This document shows positions 38,916 to 48,602 of a stretch of DNA of 64,000 bases, in pieces. Each line of letters opens with the position of its first letter. Position 1 is the first letter of the stretch. Source of the DNA: Terrihalobacillus insolitus (GTDB taxonomy: Bacteria; Bacillota; Bacilli; Bacillales; Amphibacillaceae); NCBI RefSeq assembly GCF_028416575.1, contig NZ_JAMQKB010000002.1, positions 269,190 through 333,189 on the forward strand. Reading direction: 5' to 3'. Position numbers and translations under genes: made by a program. Under the pieces are notes generated by a model. It was not told the DNA's origin, did no database searches, and worked only from the letters and a program-made list of their open reading frames with translations.

Positions 38916-39278
38916 ATGAGGGGTTCGTATCACACACTAGATCTCATTCGTTATGCGGTTAGCTATGTCTTCATTACATCGGGATTAATAAAATTATTAG
39001 TTGGTGACTATATTCAGATTTTTTCAAATCTCGGAATTCCAAGCCCAGAAACAGTCGTCCTTCTCGTTGGACTTACGGAAATTATTTGTGGATGCTTGAT
39101 TCTCTTTAAAAGGTATATCAAACAAGCTACCATTATACTATTCATTATTGTAATTGGTGCATTTTTGTTTGCAAAAGTACCAATCCTACACCAAGGTTTC
39201 CTACAGTTTGCCTTTGAAGCAAGACTGGATATTGTCCTGCTTGTACTGCTTACGATCCTATGGCGAAGTCACAAGTAA
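38916..39278 (+). CDS. DoxX-like membrane protein
   Basis: A 120-residue protein with four membrane segments and FITSGLIKLL, a long helix with LVGLTEIICGCLILF, and a late arginine-aspartate pair (ARLDIVLL), as in DoxX family proteins. ATG 38916 follows AAGGAGGTG; an in-frame TTG at 38910 is closer to that site. Role unknown; the family is linked to thiol or redox homeostasis. Confidence 0.7.
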   Translation: MRGSYHTLDLIRYAVSYVFITSGLIKLLVGDYIQIFSNLGIPSPETVVLLVGLTEIICGCLILFKRYIKQATIILFIIVIGAFLFAKVPILHQGFLQFAFEARLDIVLLVLLTILWRSHK

Positions 39279-39329
39279 AAAAATCCGTTCTCAAGAACAA
39301 ATTTGGTGATGTTACATTACTAGAAAATC

Positions 39330-39546
39330 TAAGCGGACTGAGAAGCCGTTATTTTCAAAAAAAAGGCTGATTTCGATGATTAAGCGGACTCACAGGCCGT
39401 TATTTGCTATAAAACGGCTGAAAACGGCTGGATTTTTGGCAAATAGCGGCCTCTCAGTCCGCTAAACTCGCTTAAACCTCGGATTTTTGGCAAATAAGGG
39501 CCTCTCAGTCCGCTAAATCCACCAAAACCACAGATTTTTGCCAAAC
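39330..39546. repeat. Cluster of four short inverted/direct repeats
   Basis: The unit (TAAGCGGACTGAGAGGCCG followed by TTATTTGC) occurs twice forward (from 39331 and 39381) and twice inverted (39438-39466 and 39489-39517). Variants have CACAGGCCG or GAAGCCG. Forward and inverted units could fold into a long hairpin between the convergent doxX-like and helicase genes. No ORF. Confidence 0.8.
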
Positions 39547-39565
39547 CCGCCACTAGCAAACATTT

Positions 39566-40720
39566 TCACTCGCGAGCATCTATTAATTTTCCTTTATGCA
39601 GTTCTTTTTTCAGGATGATTATTCCCAGTTTACGTCCATACTTAGCCAATAGTCGTGCTTCATAAGGTGTTACAATACTTATAACTGTTCCAGCAGAAGC
39701 GGAGCCAAGCCTACCTGTTCTGCCAGCTCTATGAACATATTGGGTAACATCCTTAGGAAGATCCAAATTTATAACATGGGTTAAATCAGATATGTCTAAT
39801 CCTCTGGCCGCGACGTCTGTTGCAAGGAGAATAGGATATATTCCCGATCGAAATCCTTTGATCGCATTTTCTCGATCCTGCTTCTTCGTATCGCTATGTA
39901 ATACACCCACACATGATCCTTTATACTGAAGTTTCTCTGCTAATACAGACAGATTCCCGATTTCTTTCACAAAAACGAGTGCCTTCAGTTCCTCCGTTCT
40001 GATCATTTTCCTTAGGACGTCTATTTTATCTCTTTGTTCACACACAACATACACATGCTCCACATTTGGCTGATTTTTTGCTTCCTGAATCTTTATGATC
40101 TTTGGGTTATTCATAAAGGATTTAGCTTCGTCTTCAATGTTTTGAGGTAATGTAGCTGAAAATAATACGACTTGTCGATCACTTAATGTACTTTTGATAA
40201 TACTTTGAATCTCATTCTTATGCTCAGGTACGAGCAATTGATCACCTTCATCCAATACAATGGTTTTTACCTCATGCATTTTAAGCTTTTTTTGCTTTAT
40301 CAATTCGAAAATACGCCCAGGTGTGCCTACGATAAACTGCGGACGTTTTTTTAATTTCTCCAACTGCCTTTTCATGCTGGCGCCACCGATAAGTGATGCA
40401 CTCCAAAACTCGCTTCCCTCTGTCCATTTTTGTAGCTCTTGATGGATTTGCATAACCAATTCGTGAGAGGAAGCCAATATAACAACTTGTACATTCTTAC
40501 TGTTTTCTTCCATAATTTGAAGTAAAGGTAGGAGATACGCTAATGTTTTTCCGCTTCCAGTTGGGGATTCAGCTATCACGTCCTTTCCATCGAATATTAA
40601 TGGAATTGCTTCACGTTGTATCGCAGTTCGTTCGGTAAAGTTTGATCTTTTCCAGATCCTCTGTAAAAAAGGGTGCATTAATGAAAAAAACGCTTTTTCA
40701 TCTTGTAGTTTATTATTCAT
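39566..40720 (-). CDS. yfmL: DEAD-box RNA helicase, YfmL-like
   Basis: The 384-residue helicase has motif I ESPTGSGKT, GTPGRIFEL, motif III SATLP and the C-terminal motifs LLATDVAARGLDI and HRAGRTGR. Motif II is DEGD instead of DEAD (VLDEGDQLL), which keeps the metal-binding D and E. Length and lack of a C-terminal extension fit YfmL, a ribosome-assembly helicase of Bacillus. The repeat cluster follows its stop. Confidence 0.85.
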   Translation of the reverse strand: MNNKLQDEKAFFSLMHPFLQRIWKRSNFTERTAIQREAIPLIFDGKDVIAESPTGSGKTLAYLLPLLQIMEENSKNVQVVILASSHELVMQIHQELQKWTEGSEFWSASLIGGASMKRQLEKLKKRPQFIVGTPGRIFELIKQKKLKMHEVKTIVLDEGDQLLVPEHKNEIQSIIKSTLSDRQVVLFSATLPQNIEDEAKSFMNNPKIIKIQEAKNQPNVEHVYVVCEQRDKIDVLRKMIRTEELKALVFVKEIGNLSVLAEKLQYKGSCVGVLHSDTKKQDRENAIKGFRSGIYPILLATDVAARGLDISDLTHVINLDLPKDVTQYVHRAGRTGRLGSASAGTVISIVTPYEARLLAKYGRKLGIIILKKELHKGKLIDARE

Positions 40721-40855
40721 AATATGGATATCCTTTCTTTAAAAAAGTATAGCTTATTCACAAATGTTTCACTAAAAATAGATTTTGAAACTTTTGCTAG
40801 TAAAAAATAACCATTATAATAGAGGTTATAGACATATTTATTGAGGGGGATTATC

Positions 40856-42292
40856 GTGAACCAATCATACACTACTATTCAAGAAATGCAAAAGGCAATG
40901 GAAGCAAACCAAACAACATCGCTAGAATTAACCAAAAATTATTTAGAACGTATCGCCAAATATGACAAAAGTGGGCCTAGTATTAATGCGATTTCGGAAA
41001 TAAATCCAGATGCTTTACATATTGCAGAAGCGTTAGATGCGGAAAGAGTGACGAAGGGTGTAAGGGGGCTACTTCACGGGATCCCTATTTTGTTGAAGGA
41101 CAACATTGACACAGGGGACCACATGCATACTAGTGCTGGTTCAGTTGCACTTGAAAATCATTTTGCAGAAGCGGACTCGTTTGTTGCAAAAAAACTACGT
41201 GAGGCAGGTGCTGTTCTTTTAGGAAAAGCAAACTTAACGGAATGGGCAAACTTCATGACAGAAGGGATGCCTAACGGATATAGTTCACGTGGTGGGCAGG
41301 TATTAAACCCATATGGCCCAGGCAAATTTGATGTTGGTGGTTCAAGCTCAGGACCAGGTGCGGCCGTAGCTTCAGGCTTTGCAGCAGGGGCAATTGGAAC
41401 AGAAACGAGTGGTTCGATTCTTAGCCCCGCAAGCAGTAACTCAATCGTCGGTATAAAGCCAACAGTCGGATTAATTAGCCGTACTGGAATTATCCCAATC
41501 GCACACAGCCAAGATACAGCTGGCCCGATGACGTTAACAGTAACCGATGCAGCTATATTACTCGGTGTATTAACTGGAGTAGATGACAAAGATCCTGCAA
41601 CTGCGATTCGTATAGAAAAAGCGGACAAGGACTACACAAAAAACCTAAATAAGGATGGCTTAAAGGGTGCAAGAATTGGGGTTGATCGTAATTACCTTTC
41701 CGATATAGATTCAGAAGACTTAGCATTAATTGACCAAGCACTAAAGGAAATGACAAGACTAGGAGCAGTGATTGTCGATCCAACAGAAATCCCAGTTAAG
41801 ATGCAGGGTTCCAGTGTCCTTTTTCATGAATTTAAAAAGGATGTAAACGCCTATTTAGCCAAGGTGTCTGCAAATGTCCCTGTTCATAGTTTAAAGGATG
41901 TTATCAAGTATAATGAAAAACATGCTGGACAAGCACTAAAATACGGACAGACTTTATTAACAGCCTCAGAAGAAAAAAATGGTACACTGACAGAACCAGA
42001 GTACATCATAGATCGGTTGAATGATCTTAGATTATCCCAAACAGAGGGCATCGACGCCGTCATGGAAGAGCATAAATTAGATGCTTTACTATTTTGCAAC
42101 AACTATGGTGCAGGAATCGCCGCCAAGGCAGGTTATCCCTCCATTACTGTGCCAGCAGGATACACTGCTTCAAATGGCAAGCCTGTGGGAGTAACATTTA
42201 CAGGTAAAGCTTTTACAGAGCCTAAATTAATTGAACTGGCTTATGCGTATGAACAAGGAACAAAGCATCGGAAGGCCCCGGTGTTGGATTGA
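40856..42292 (+). CDS. Amidase signature family protein
   Basis: Amidase of 478 residues with the Ser-cisSer-Lys triad: Lys in PILLKDNIDT, cis-Ser in GGSSSGPGAAVASG and nucleophile Ser in IGTETSGSILSPA. It lacks the GatA context, so it is probably a stand-alone amide hydrolase; substrate unknown. GTG 40856 follows GAGGGGG; an in-frame TTG lies at 40841. Confidence 0.87.
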   Translation: MNQSYTTIQEMQKAMEANQTTSLELTKNYLERIAKYDKSGPSINAISEINPDALHIAEALDAERVTKGVRGLLHGIPILLKDNIDTGDHMHTSAGSVALENHFAEADSFVAKKLREAGAVLLGKANLTEWANFMTEGMPNGYSSRGGQVLNPYGPGKFDVGGSSSGPGAAVASGFAAGAIGTETSGSILSPASSNSIVGIKPTVGLISRTGIIPIAHSQDTAGPMTLTVTDAAILLGVLTGVDDKDPATAIRIEKADKDYTKNLNKDGLKGARIGVDRNYLSDIDSEDLALIDQALKEMTRLGAVIVDPTEIPVKMQGSSVLFHEFKKDVNAYLAKVSANVPVHSLKDVIKYNEKHAGQALKYGQTLLTASEEKNGTLTEPEYIIDRLNDLRLSQTEGIDAVMEEHKLDALLFCNNYGAGIAAKAGYPSITVPAGYTASNGKPVGVTFTGKAFTEPKLIELAYAYEQGTKHRKAPVLD

Positions 42293-42294
42293 AC

Positions 42295-42326
42295 AACCTC
42301 TATTAAAGTTCTCAAAGAGGTTTTTT
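42295..42326 (+). terminator. Terminator of amidase gene
   Basis: AACCTCT/AGAGGTT with a 14-base loop and six T, directly after the amidase stop. Confidence 0.8.
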
Positions 42327-42349
42327 AAATAAAATAAGGGAGGAATTTT

Positions 42350-43219
42350 TTGTTTAGTCAGCTTTTAGTTTATTATAGTTTTAATGACTTTTGGCATCCT
42401 GAATGGATTTTGATAACGGTAGCGGTGGCTGGAATCTACTTGCTTATTGTCGGTCCGTTTCGTCACCATTTCCCTAACTCTTATCCATTTCGAATGTATC
42501 GTAAAATTTTATTTTTGTCTGGATTGCTTATAGGATACATAACGCTAGGAAGTCCACTAGAGCTTCTCAGTTCATACTTATTTAGTGTTCATATGCTGCA
42601 AATGTCATTACTTTATTTCGTAATGCCGCCACTAATTCTGTTTGGTACTCCAGGTTGGTTGTTACGACCGTTGTTGAACATACGTTTTATAAAAGCAATT
42701 GTTACAAAATTTAATCGTCCATGGATCATCGTTGTAGTCTTTAATATGGTTGTTTCCTTTTATCATTTTCCGGTTATCTTTGATTATTTTGCAGCGGCCA
42801 ATCCATTATATGATAGTATTGTCCATTTTGTTATGTTAGTCGGCGCTTTTTGTATGTGGTGGAACATCATATGTCCTTTGCCAGAAATGGAACGCTTTTC
42901 TGATTTGTTAAAAATCGCCTACATATTGTTAAATGTCATACTGCTATATCCAGTATGTGTGGTGATCATGTTCTCTAGTTCCGTCATGTATGAAACCTAT
43001 GTCAATGTACCACAATTGTTTAGCTTTTTACCGACTCTTGAGGATCAACGGGCTGGTGGAGTTGTGATGAACGTTATCCAAGAGTTCACATTGGCAATTG
43101 TTCTTTTGCCAATTGTTTATCGTTGGGTTCAGAAGCAAAAAGCTAAAGACCATAGCACAGACCCGCTTCAACCTACACCGGATGTACAATCATTGAAGAA
43201 AGATCATTGGCAAGAATAA
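42350..43219 (+). CDS. ctaG: Cytochrome c oxidase assembly factor CtaG
   Basis: The 289-residue protein of the caa3_CtaG family has about seven membrane segments, with HMLQMSLLYFVMPPLILFG (parts), GAFCMWWNIICPLPE and the histidine in SFYHF. It is needed for active caa3 oxidase in B. subtilis. TTG start after GGGAGGAA. The oxidase genes are not in the window, so it stands alone. Confidence 0.88.
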   Translation: MFSQLLVYYSFNDFWHPEWILITVAVAGIYLLIVGPFRHHFPNSYPFRMYRKILFLSGLLIGYITLGSPLELLSSYLFSVHMLQMSLLYFVMPPLILFGTPGWLLRPLLNIRFIKAIVTKFNRPWIIVVVFNMVVSFYHFPVIFDYFAAANPLYDSIVHFVMLVGAFCMWWNIICPLPEMERFSDLLKIAYILLNVILLYPVCVVIMFSSSVMYETYVNVPQLFSFLPTLEDQRAGGVVMNVIQEFTLAIVLLPIVYRWVQKQKAKDHSTDPLQPTPDVQSLKKDHWQE

Positions 43220-43257
43220 CTCTTATCAGAATATATTGAAATACCAAATTCCAAAGA

Positions 43258-43297
43258 AAAGCCACGACCTAGTTTAAACTGATCGCGGCTTTCTTTT
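43258..43297. terminator. Bidirectional terminator
   Basis: AAAGCC-a-CGA pairs with TCG-c-GGCTTT between the convergent ctaG and sucrose operon; T runs on both strands. Confidence 0.8.
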
Positions 43298-44757
43298 TAT
43301 CGTGTGGCTCTTTTGATACTCCACTTGTGCACATTTATCTTAGTCTCCGCTGATGCAAAAAATCGAATGGATCCGTCGGTCGGATTGTCAAAAATGCGTG
43401 ACGAAAAAACTGCTTCCCCTTCATTTACGAATATTTCTATCGATGATACATCGCGAAATAGCTGGATTTTATTTATGTTTTTTAGATGACAGCGCCTTTC
43501 TTCTTGTTTTGACTGTTTAAATTGCTGTCTTTGAAACGTAAGCCGCTCCTTTGACGCATCAAAAACTATTTTGCTTTTCTCTCCTATTTCAATACAAAAG
43601 ATGTCCGATTCATTGTCCACTACATCAATTAAAAGCTCTATAACTGTTCCATTTACTTGATCTAATTCTAAAGGTTCCGTTGTATTTAATAAGACGTCGG
43701 CGTAATACACTTCTTTTCCTCTAAGTGTTTTCAGTTCTTCTACTGGCAGTTGATATAGCTTCCCTTTCACTAATTCAAGCTCTCGAGGCAATGTCATAGC
43801 ATGAATCCAGTTATGTGAAATGGTTGGATGATCAGCCTCATTCTCTTCGGGAATCCCCATCCAACCTACTAGCAGTCTTCTCCCTTTTGAATCCTCTGAT
43901 GTTTGAGGAGCATAAAAATCAAAACCTCGATCCAACTCATGAAACCGTCCATGAGTATAAGAAGGTTGCTTTACGTCTAGTGCACCTACAAAATAGCCAG
44001 ATTGATAGATATTGTTAAATTCATCCCCATTGGGGTCAAGTCCTTGTGGAGAAACGAGTAACACTTCTTTTCCATCGAGATAAAATAAGTCTGGGCATTC
44101 CCACATGTACCCAAATTTACCAAGACCATTTAAGTTTGCTCCAGCAATTCCACCCAAAAACGCCCATTTTTCTAAATCTGTAGATGAGAATAAAACAACT
44201 GTACCTTCCTTGTTCACTGTTTGGGCACCGACAATCATGTACCAATGATCCTGATACTTCCAAACTTTTGGGTCACGAAAGTGGGGGGTGTATCCTGCAG
44301 GAAGTGTAGCAATTGGCCCTTTTTTCTCAAAATAAACACCATCCGTTGAAACGGCCATACACTGATACGTCTCACGATTCCCATTCTCATCTCTTACATT
44401 CCCAGTGTAAAAGATGACGAGCTTACCATCCACTTCTATTGCGCTTCCAGAATAGCAACCGTCCTTGTCAAACCAATCGCTTGGTGCTAATGCAATAGGC
44501 TGTGCCTGCCAGTTTACTAGATCTTGAGAAGTAACATGGCCCCAAAACTTGGTTGTGTGTTCCGTTCCAAACGGATTCCATTGATAAAACAAGTGATAGG
44601 TTCCTTTGTAGTAAATAAACCCGTTTGGATCGTTTAGCAAACCTACTGGTGGCATAATATGATAATGCATACGAAATGGATCATTCGATACAACGTCTTC
44701 GTATTTTTCTATCGCTTTATATGCCTTTTCCTTTCGTAACACGTCACGCTGATTCAT
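43297..44757 (-). CDS. scrB: Sucrose-6-phosphate hydrolase
   Basis: GH32 enzyme of 486 residues that splits sucrose 6-phosphate into glucose 6-phosphate and fructose. The nucleophile is D43 in LLNDPNG; the transition-state motif FRDPKVW and the acid/base motif ECPDLF follow. The C-terminal beta-sandwich ends in RIFDNPTDGSIRFF. Last gene of the sucrose operon, 19 bp after fructokinase. Confidence 0.94.
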   Translation of the reverse strand: MNQRDVLRKEKAYKAIEKYEDVVSNDPFRMHYHIMPPVGLLNDPNGFIYYKGTYHLFYQWNPFGTEHTTKFWGHVTSQDLVNWQAQPIALAPSDWFDKDGCYSGSAIEVDGKLVIFYTGNVRDENGNRETYQCMAVSTDGVYFEKKGPIATLPAGYTPHFRDPKVWKYQDHWYMIVGAQTVNKEGTVVLFSSTDLEKWAFLGGIAGANLNGLGKFGYMWECPDLFYLDGKEVLLVSPQGLDPNGDEFNNIYQSGYFVGALDVKQPSYTHGRFHELDRGFDFYAPQTSEDSKGRRLLVGWMGIPEENEADHPTISHNWIHAMTLPRELELVKGKLYQLPVEELKTLRGKEVYYADVLLNTTEPLELDQVNGTVIELLIDVVDNESDIFCIEIGEKSKIVFDASKERLTFQRQQFKQSKQEERRCHLKNINKIQLFRDVSSIEIFVNEGEAVFSSRIFDNPTDGSIRFFASAETKINVHKWSIKRATR

Positions 44758-44776
44758 TCTTGATGCACTCCCATTG

Positions 44777-45718
44777 TTAGAGATACTTTTGGATGGTTTG
44801 TAAATTAGGAAGGGCTGACATCGCTCCCTTTACGGATGCAGCAAGGCCTCCAGAAACACTAGAAAATGCAGCCATTTGTGCTAGATGATCGACAGTCAAT
44901 TCTCGTATGTCACCCTTATAATTGTTCAATTGATACAGCATACTAGACATAAAAGCATCACCTGCACCTGTTGTGTCAACAGCGTTAACTATCATCGCTG
45001 GGACGCGTTTTTTCCCGTCTTTCGTAACAACAATGCTTCCATCTGCTCCAAGGGTAACGAGAATGAGTGGAACATCGAACTGTTTCAACAACTCGATCCC
45101 ATGATCAACACTGTCATTCCCAGTTATAAACGCTAATTCTTCCTCCGAAATCTTTAAAACATCTACTTCAGCGATCATCGACACGATCATTTCTTTTGCT
45201 TGATTTTCATTTCTCCATAATCCTAGTCTTAAATTGGGGTCATAGCTAACGAGCATTCCATTTTGTTTTGCTAGTTCAACGGCCTTATTCGTTGCACTTC
45301 TAACAGGTTCATTAATCATTGAAATCGAACCAAAGTGTAAGATCTTATGTGACCGAAATAGGGCCTCATCCAGTTCTTGTTCGGTTAAAAATTGATCTGC
45401 ACTCGGATCAATGTAAAAATCAAAGCTCCGATCCCCAGTTTCATCAAGACTAACAAACACAACACCCGTTCGAACATCCTTTGAGAAAAGCATGGCTGCC
45501 GTATTTACACCATATTCTTTTAACGTGTCCCTTAAGAATCGGCCAAGGACATCCTCTCCCACTTTCCCTAGAAAGGTAGATGGAAGTCCCAATCTTGCAA
45601 CACCTACAGCAACATTAGCTGGTGCGCCCCCAGGACTTTTTATATACACATCATTCGTTTCGTCCGTTGGGATAAAATCAATTAGTGCTTCCCCTAAACT
45701 TAAAACACCTTGTTGCAT
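44777..45718 (-). CDS. scrK: Fructokinase
   Basis: PfkB-family sugar kinase of 313 residues that phosphorylates the fructose released by ScrB. SLGEALIDFIP and GGAPANVAVGVARLG near the N-terminus; the active-site motif DTTGAGDAFMSS near the C-terminus. ATG 45718 follows AAAGGAG; the frame extends six codons further without a site. Confidence 0.92.
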   Translation of the reverse strand: MQQGVLSLGEALIDFIPTDETNDVYIKSPGGAPANVAVGVARLGLPSTFLGKVGEDVLGRFLRDTLKEYGVNTAAMLFSKDVRTGVVFVSLDETGDRSFDFYIDPSADQFLTEQELDEALFRSHKILHFGSISMINEPVRSATNKAVELAKQNGMLVSYDPNLRLGLWRNENQAKEMIVSMIAEVDVLKISEEELAFITGNDSVDHGIELLKQFDVPLILVTLGADGSIVVTKDGKKRVPAMIVNAVDTTGAGDAFMSSMLYQLNNYKGDIRELTVDHLAQMAAFSSVSGGLAASVKGAMSALPNLQTIQKYL

Positions 45719-45748
45719 AATAGTAGCTCCTTTCATCTAAGTTTTAAG

Positions 45749-47143
45749 CTACATCTTTTTTTCTTTATCCGAATAACCAAATAACCATGTTAGCGTAAAG
45801 GCAACACCAATCGCAATCATGTTAACCAAAAGGTACGGCAAAATTTGTCCGTTCAAATACAATAGTGTCCCAGGTATAACTGTAATGGCCATCCCTGTCG
45901 CCTTAAGACCTAGCAACGAAGCAGTAAAACCACCAACTGCCCCACCAATTAATCCCATAAGAAAAGGTTTACCATAACGTAAGTTGACACCAAATATTGC
46001 TGGTTCTGTAATGCCTAAAAACGCCGATAAGGACGACGGCAATGCTAATGCTTTTAATTTCTTGGATTTCGTTTTCACCCCAACAGCTAAAGCAGCTCCA
46101 CCCTGTGCAGCAATTGCCGCTGTAATAATCGCATTAAAAGGATTATTACCAAACTTATCAAGAAGCTGTATCTCTAATAGATTAAAAATTTGATGGACAC
46201 CCGTAATAACAATAATTTGATGGAAAAATCCGATTAGTAAGCCACCTAACCCAAGTGGTAATCCTAAAACAAATAGTGTCCCTTGCAAGATGTATTCCTC
46301 TACTGACTTGAAGAGAGGGCCTATTATAAACAATGATAGGAAACTCATGACTAATAGTGTTAAGAATGGTGTAACAATCAAATCTAATGCTTCTGGTACA
46401 CGCTTGCGAATTTGTCTTTCTAGCTTTGCACCTATAATCCCAGCAATAAACGCTGGTAGTACGGATCCTTGATAACCAACGACTGGAATAAACCCAAAGA
46501 AATTAATGGGTTCCACGTCACCAACAGCAGCGCCCCAAGCATTAGGAAGAGATGGACTCACGAGCATCAACCCAAGAACCAACCCAATAATAGGGGTTCC
46601 ACCAAACACACGAAAGGCTGACCACGCTACCAAAGCAGGTAAGAATATGAATGCAGTATCCGTCAATATCTGGGTGAATAAAATAAAGTTATCTGAAATG
46701 TCCGCTAGTGTTAGGCCAAATAATGCTAGGATTTGCTCTTGCATCACAAGCCCACGTAGACCCATGAATAGACCTGTCGCAACTAGAACGGGAATAATTG
46801 GAACAAATACATCTCCAAGAGAACGAATTGACCTTTGAAGCAGATTCCCATTTTTTGCAGCTTCTTTAGATTGATCGGATTTTGACATTCCTTCAATCCC
46901 TAGCTTCTCTACTTCCTCATATATTCGATTGACGGTACCTGTACCAAGTATAACCTGATATTGACCAGAATTGTAAAATGCACCTTTTACCTTATCAATT
47001 TCCTCAATGGCAGGTTGATTAATGTTTTCTTTATCTTCCACCATTATTCTTAAGCGTGTTGCACAGTGTGCGATAGAAGAAATATTTTCCTTCCCACCAA
47101 CTGCCTTTATAATCTCTTCAGCTATTCTACGGTTGTCAGACAT
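45749..47143 (-). CDS. scrA: PTS sucrose transporter EIIBC
   Basis: The 464-residue transporter has an N-terminal EIIB domain (phosphorylated Cys C27 in IAHCATRLR) followed by EIIC (IIGLVLGLMLVSPSLPNAWG in parts; GITEPAIFGVNLRYGKPF). It takes up sucrose as sucrose 6-phosphate. No EIIA domain is present, so a separate EIIA must serve it. ATG 47143 follows AGGGAGG. First structural gene after the regulator, with operators at 47167-47414. Confidence 0.93.
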   Translation of the reverse strand: MSDNRRIAEEIIKAVGGKENISSIAHCATRLRIMVEDKENINQPAIEEIDKVKGAFYNSGQYQVILGTGTVNRIYEEVEKLGIEGMSKSDQSKEAAKNGNLLQRSIRSLGDVFVPIIPVLVATGLFMGLRGLVMQEQILALFGLTLADISDNFILFTQILTDTAFIFLPALVAWSAFRVFGGTPIIGLVLGLMLVSPSLPNAWGAAVGDVEPINFFGFIPVVGYQGSVLPAFIAGIIGAKLERQIRKRVPEALDLIVTPFLTLLVMSFLSLFIIGPLFKSVEEYILQGTLFVLGLPLGLGGLLIGFFHQIIVITGVHQIFNLLEIQLLDKFGNNPFNAIITAAIAAQGGAALAVGVKTKSKKLKALALPSSLSAFLGITEPAIFGVNLRYGKPFLMGLIGGAVGGFTASLLGLKATGMAITVIPGTLLYLNGQILPYLLVNMIAIGVAFTLTWLFGYSDKEKKM

Positions 47144-47166
47144 GGTTTTTCCTCCCTTTCTTTTGA

Positions 47167-47184
47167 TGTGGAATCGATTCCACA
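47167..47184. promoter_or_regulatory. LacI-type operator 1 (perfect palindrome)
   Basis: TGTGGAATCGATTCCACA is an 18-bp perfect palindrome 24 bp before the scrA start. A repressor bound here would block the start of scrA transcription or its elongation. Confidence 0.8.
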
Positions 47185-47363
47185 TTGTACAAAAAATAAT
47201 AGTATTATGTGCAAAGCAAAATTATGGAGTGGTTGACTAATTTGGAAGCTCATTATATTTATCCTTAAAAAGGTTATTTATACAGTGTGATTCATCCATC
47301 TTTCAAAATAAATTCACCAAATAAGAATCATAGCCAACACTCCAACTTTCCAACCTACAAAAA

Positions 47364-47381
47364 TGTGGAATCGATTCCACC
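47364..47381. promoter_or_regulatory. LacI-type operator 2
   Basis: TGTGGAATCGATTCCACC, nearly identical to operator 1 and about 197 bp from it (about 19 helical turns), so a looped repression complex is possible. Confidence 0.75.
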
Positions 47382-47398
47382 ATAAAAATAATTAAACT

Positions 47399-47414
47399 GT
47401 AACCGATTCCACAT
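47399..47414. promoter_or_regulatory. Operator 3 or cre site
   Basis: TGTAACCGATTCCACA shares the right half of the other operators, and its TGTAACCGATTCCA part matches the CcpA cre consensus at all but one position. It lies just past the lacI-type gene stop and may bind CcpA, the local repressor, or both. Confidence 0.6.
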
Positions 47415-47418
47415 AGAA

Positions 47419-48408
47419 TCATACACTATCTCGAACAAGAAGTCTATAGTCTAACGTAATTTTTTTTGGTTCCTTTTTGTTCGTCTCGATTGACTCAATT
47501 AGTAGCTTTGCAGCAGCCTTACCTGCCGCTTCATTCTGATAATCAACCGTTGTTAATGGCGGATTGACATACTGAGAAATTTCGGATGCTCCAATTCCTG
47601 CAATTGCCATATCCTCAGGAATCTGATAACCTTTTTCTTTCAAATAATTAATCGCTCCGACAGCTAATCGATCGGTTACTGCAAAAATTGCAGTTGGAGT
47701 ATGAGTGGATGTTTCAATTATCTTCTTCATTGCTTCATAACCTGATTCAATATCAAAAATCCCTTTTTGAATCCATGTATCTTCAACCGTAAGACCATGC
47801 TGCGTCATTTCGTCTATGTACCCTTTTTTCCTTAGATGACCTACAGCCACATCTGATTCATCTACCCCGATGAAGGAAATTGCCTCATGCCCTTTTTGGA
47901 TGAAGAGAGAAACAACTGCTCGAGCAGCATGATAATCATCATACAAAACATTTGATACACTATCTACTTCTTGGCCGATCACAATTAGTGGTATATCCGT
48001 TTTATTGATTTGTTGAACAAGTCGCTCATTAACATTCGTTGCCGTCAGTATAATACCATCAACTTGTCGAACCTTTAACAATTTAATGAATTCTAGTTCT
48101 TTTTCTTGATCTAAGTTCGTATTTGCTAATAAAATCTGATAGCCTTTTTCCGATAGTATGTCATCAATCCCCGCCACTAATCTACTCGACGTTTCGGTAC
48201 TAATCTTCGGTAAGATGACACCGATGACCTTTGTTTTCTTTGTACGAAGAGACTTTGCATGCTCACTAGGAACATAGCCTGTTTCTTCAATTACTTTCAT
48301 AATACGTTGACGAACATCTTTACTAACATAGCCTGAATCATTTAATACTCGAGAAACGGTTGTACGTGAAACATTTGCCATGTCTGCAATTTCTTTAATT
48401 GTTGCCAT
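47419..48408 (-). CDS. scrR: LacI family sucrose operon repressor
   Basis: The 329-residue regulator has an N-terminal helix-turn-helix (TIKEIADMANVSRTTVSRVL in parts) and hinge, then a periplasmic-binding-like sensor domain. It is the first gene of the sucrose cluster. The operators between it and scrA fit the palindromes this family binds. The inducer is probably a sucrose or fructose derivative, by context. Confidence 0.9.
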   Translation of the reverse strand: MATIKEIADMANVSRTTVSRVLNDSGYVSKDVRQRIMKVIEETGYVPSEHAKSLRTKKTKVIGVILPKISTETSSRLVAGIDDILSEKGYQILLANTNLDQEKELEFIKLLKVRQVDGIILTATNVNERLVQQINKTDIPLIVIGQEVDSVSNVLYDDYHAARAVVSLFIQKGHEAISFIGVDESDVAVGHLRKKGYIDEMTQHGLTVEDTWIQKGIFDIESGYEAMKKIIETSTHTPTAIFAVTDRLAVGAINYLKEKGYQIPEDMAIAGIGASEISQYVNPPLTTVDYQNEAAGKAAAKLLIESIETNKKEPKKITLDYRLLVRDSV

Positions 48409-48602
48409 TCATATTCCCCCAAACCGACTACTCTCTATCATACAACAATTCAAATCAAGATAAAATAGCTCTGCCTTACAGTCAAATAGTACCGACCTAA
48501 GAACATCCACATATACTACTATAAATGTTCGTGGGATCTGTCCCCCGCTTTTTTTTAATCACAGAGCACTATAGTACTAAGTATGGGAGAGGAGTTTTTT
48601 TA

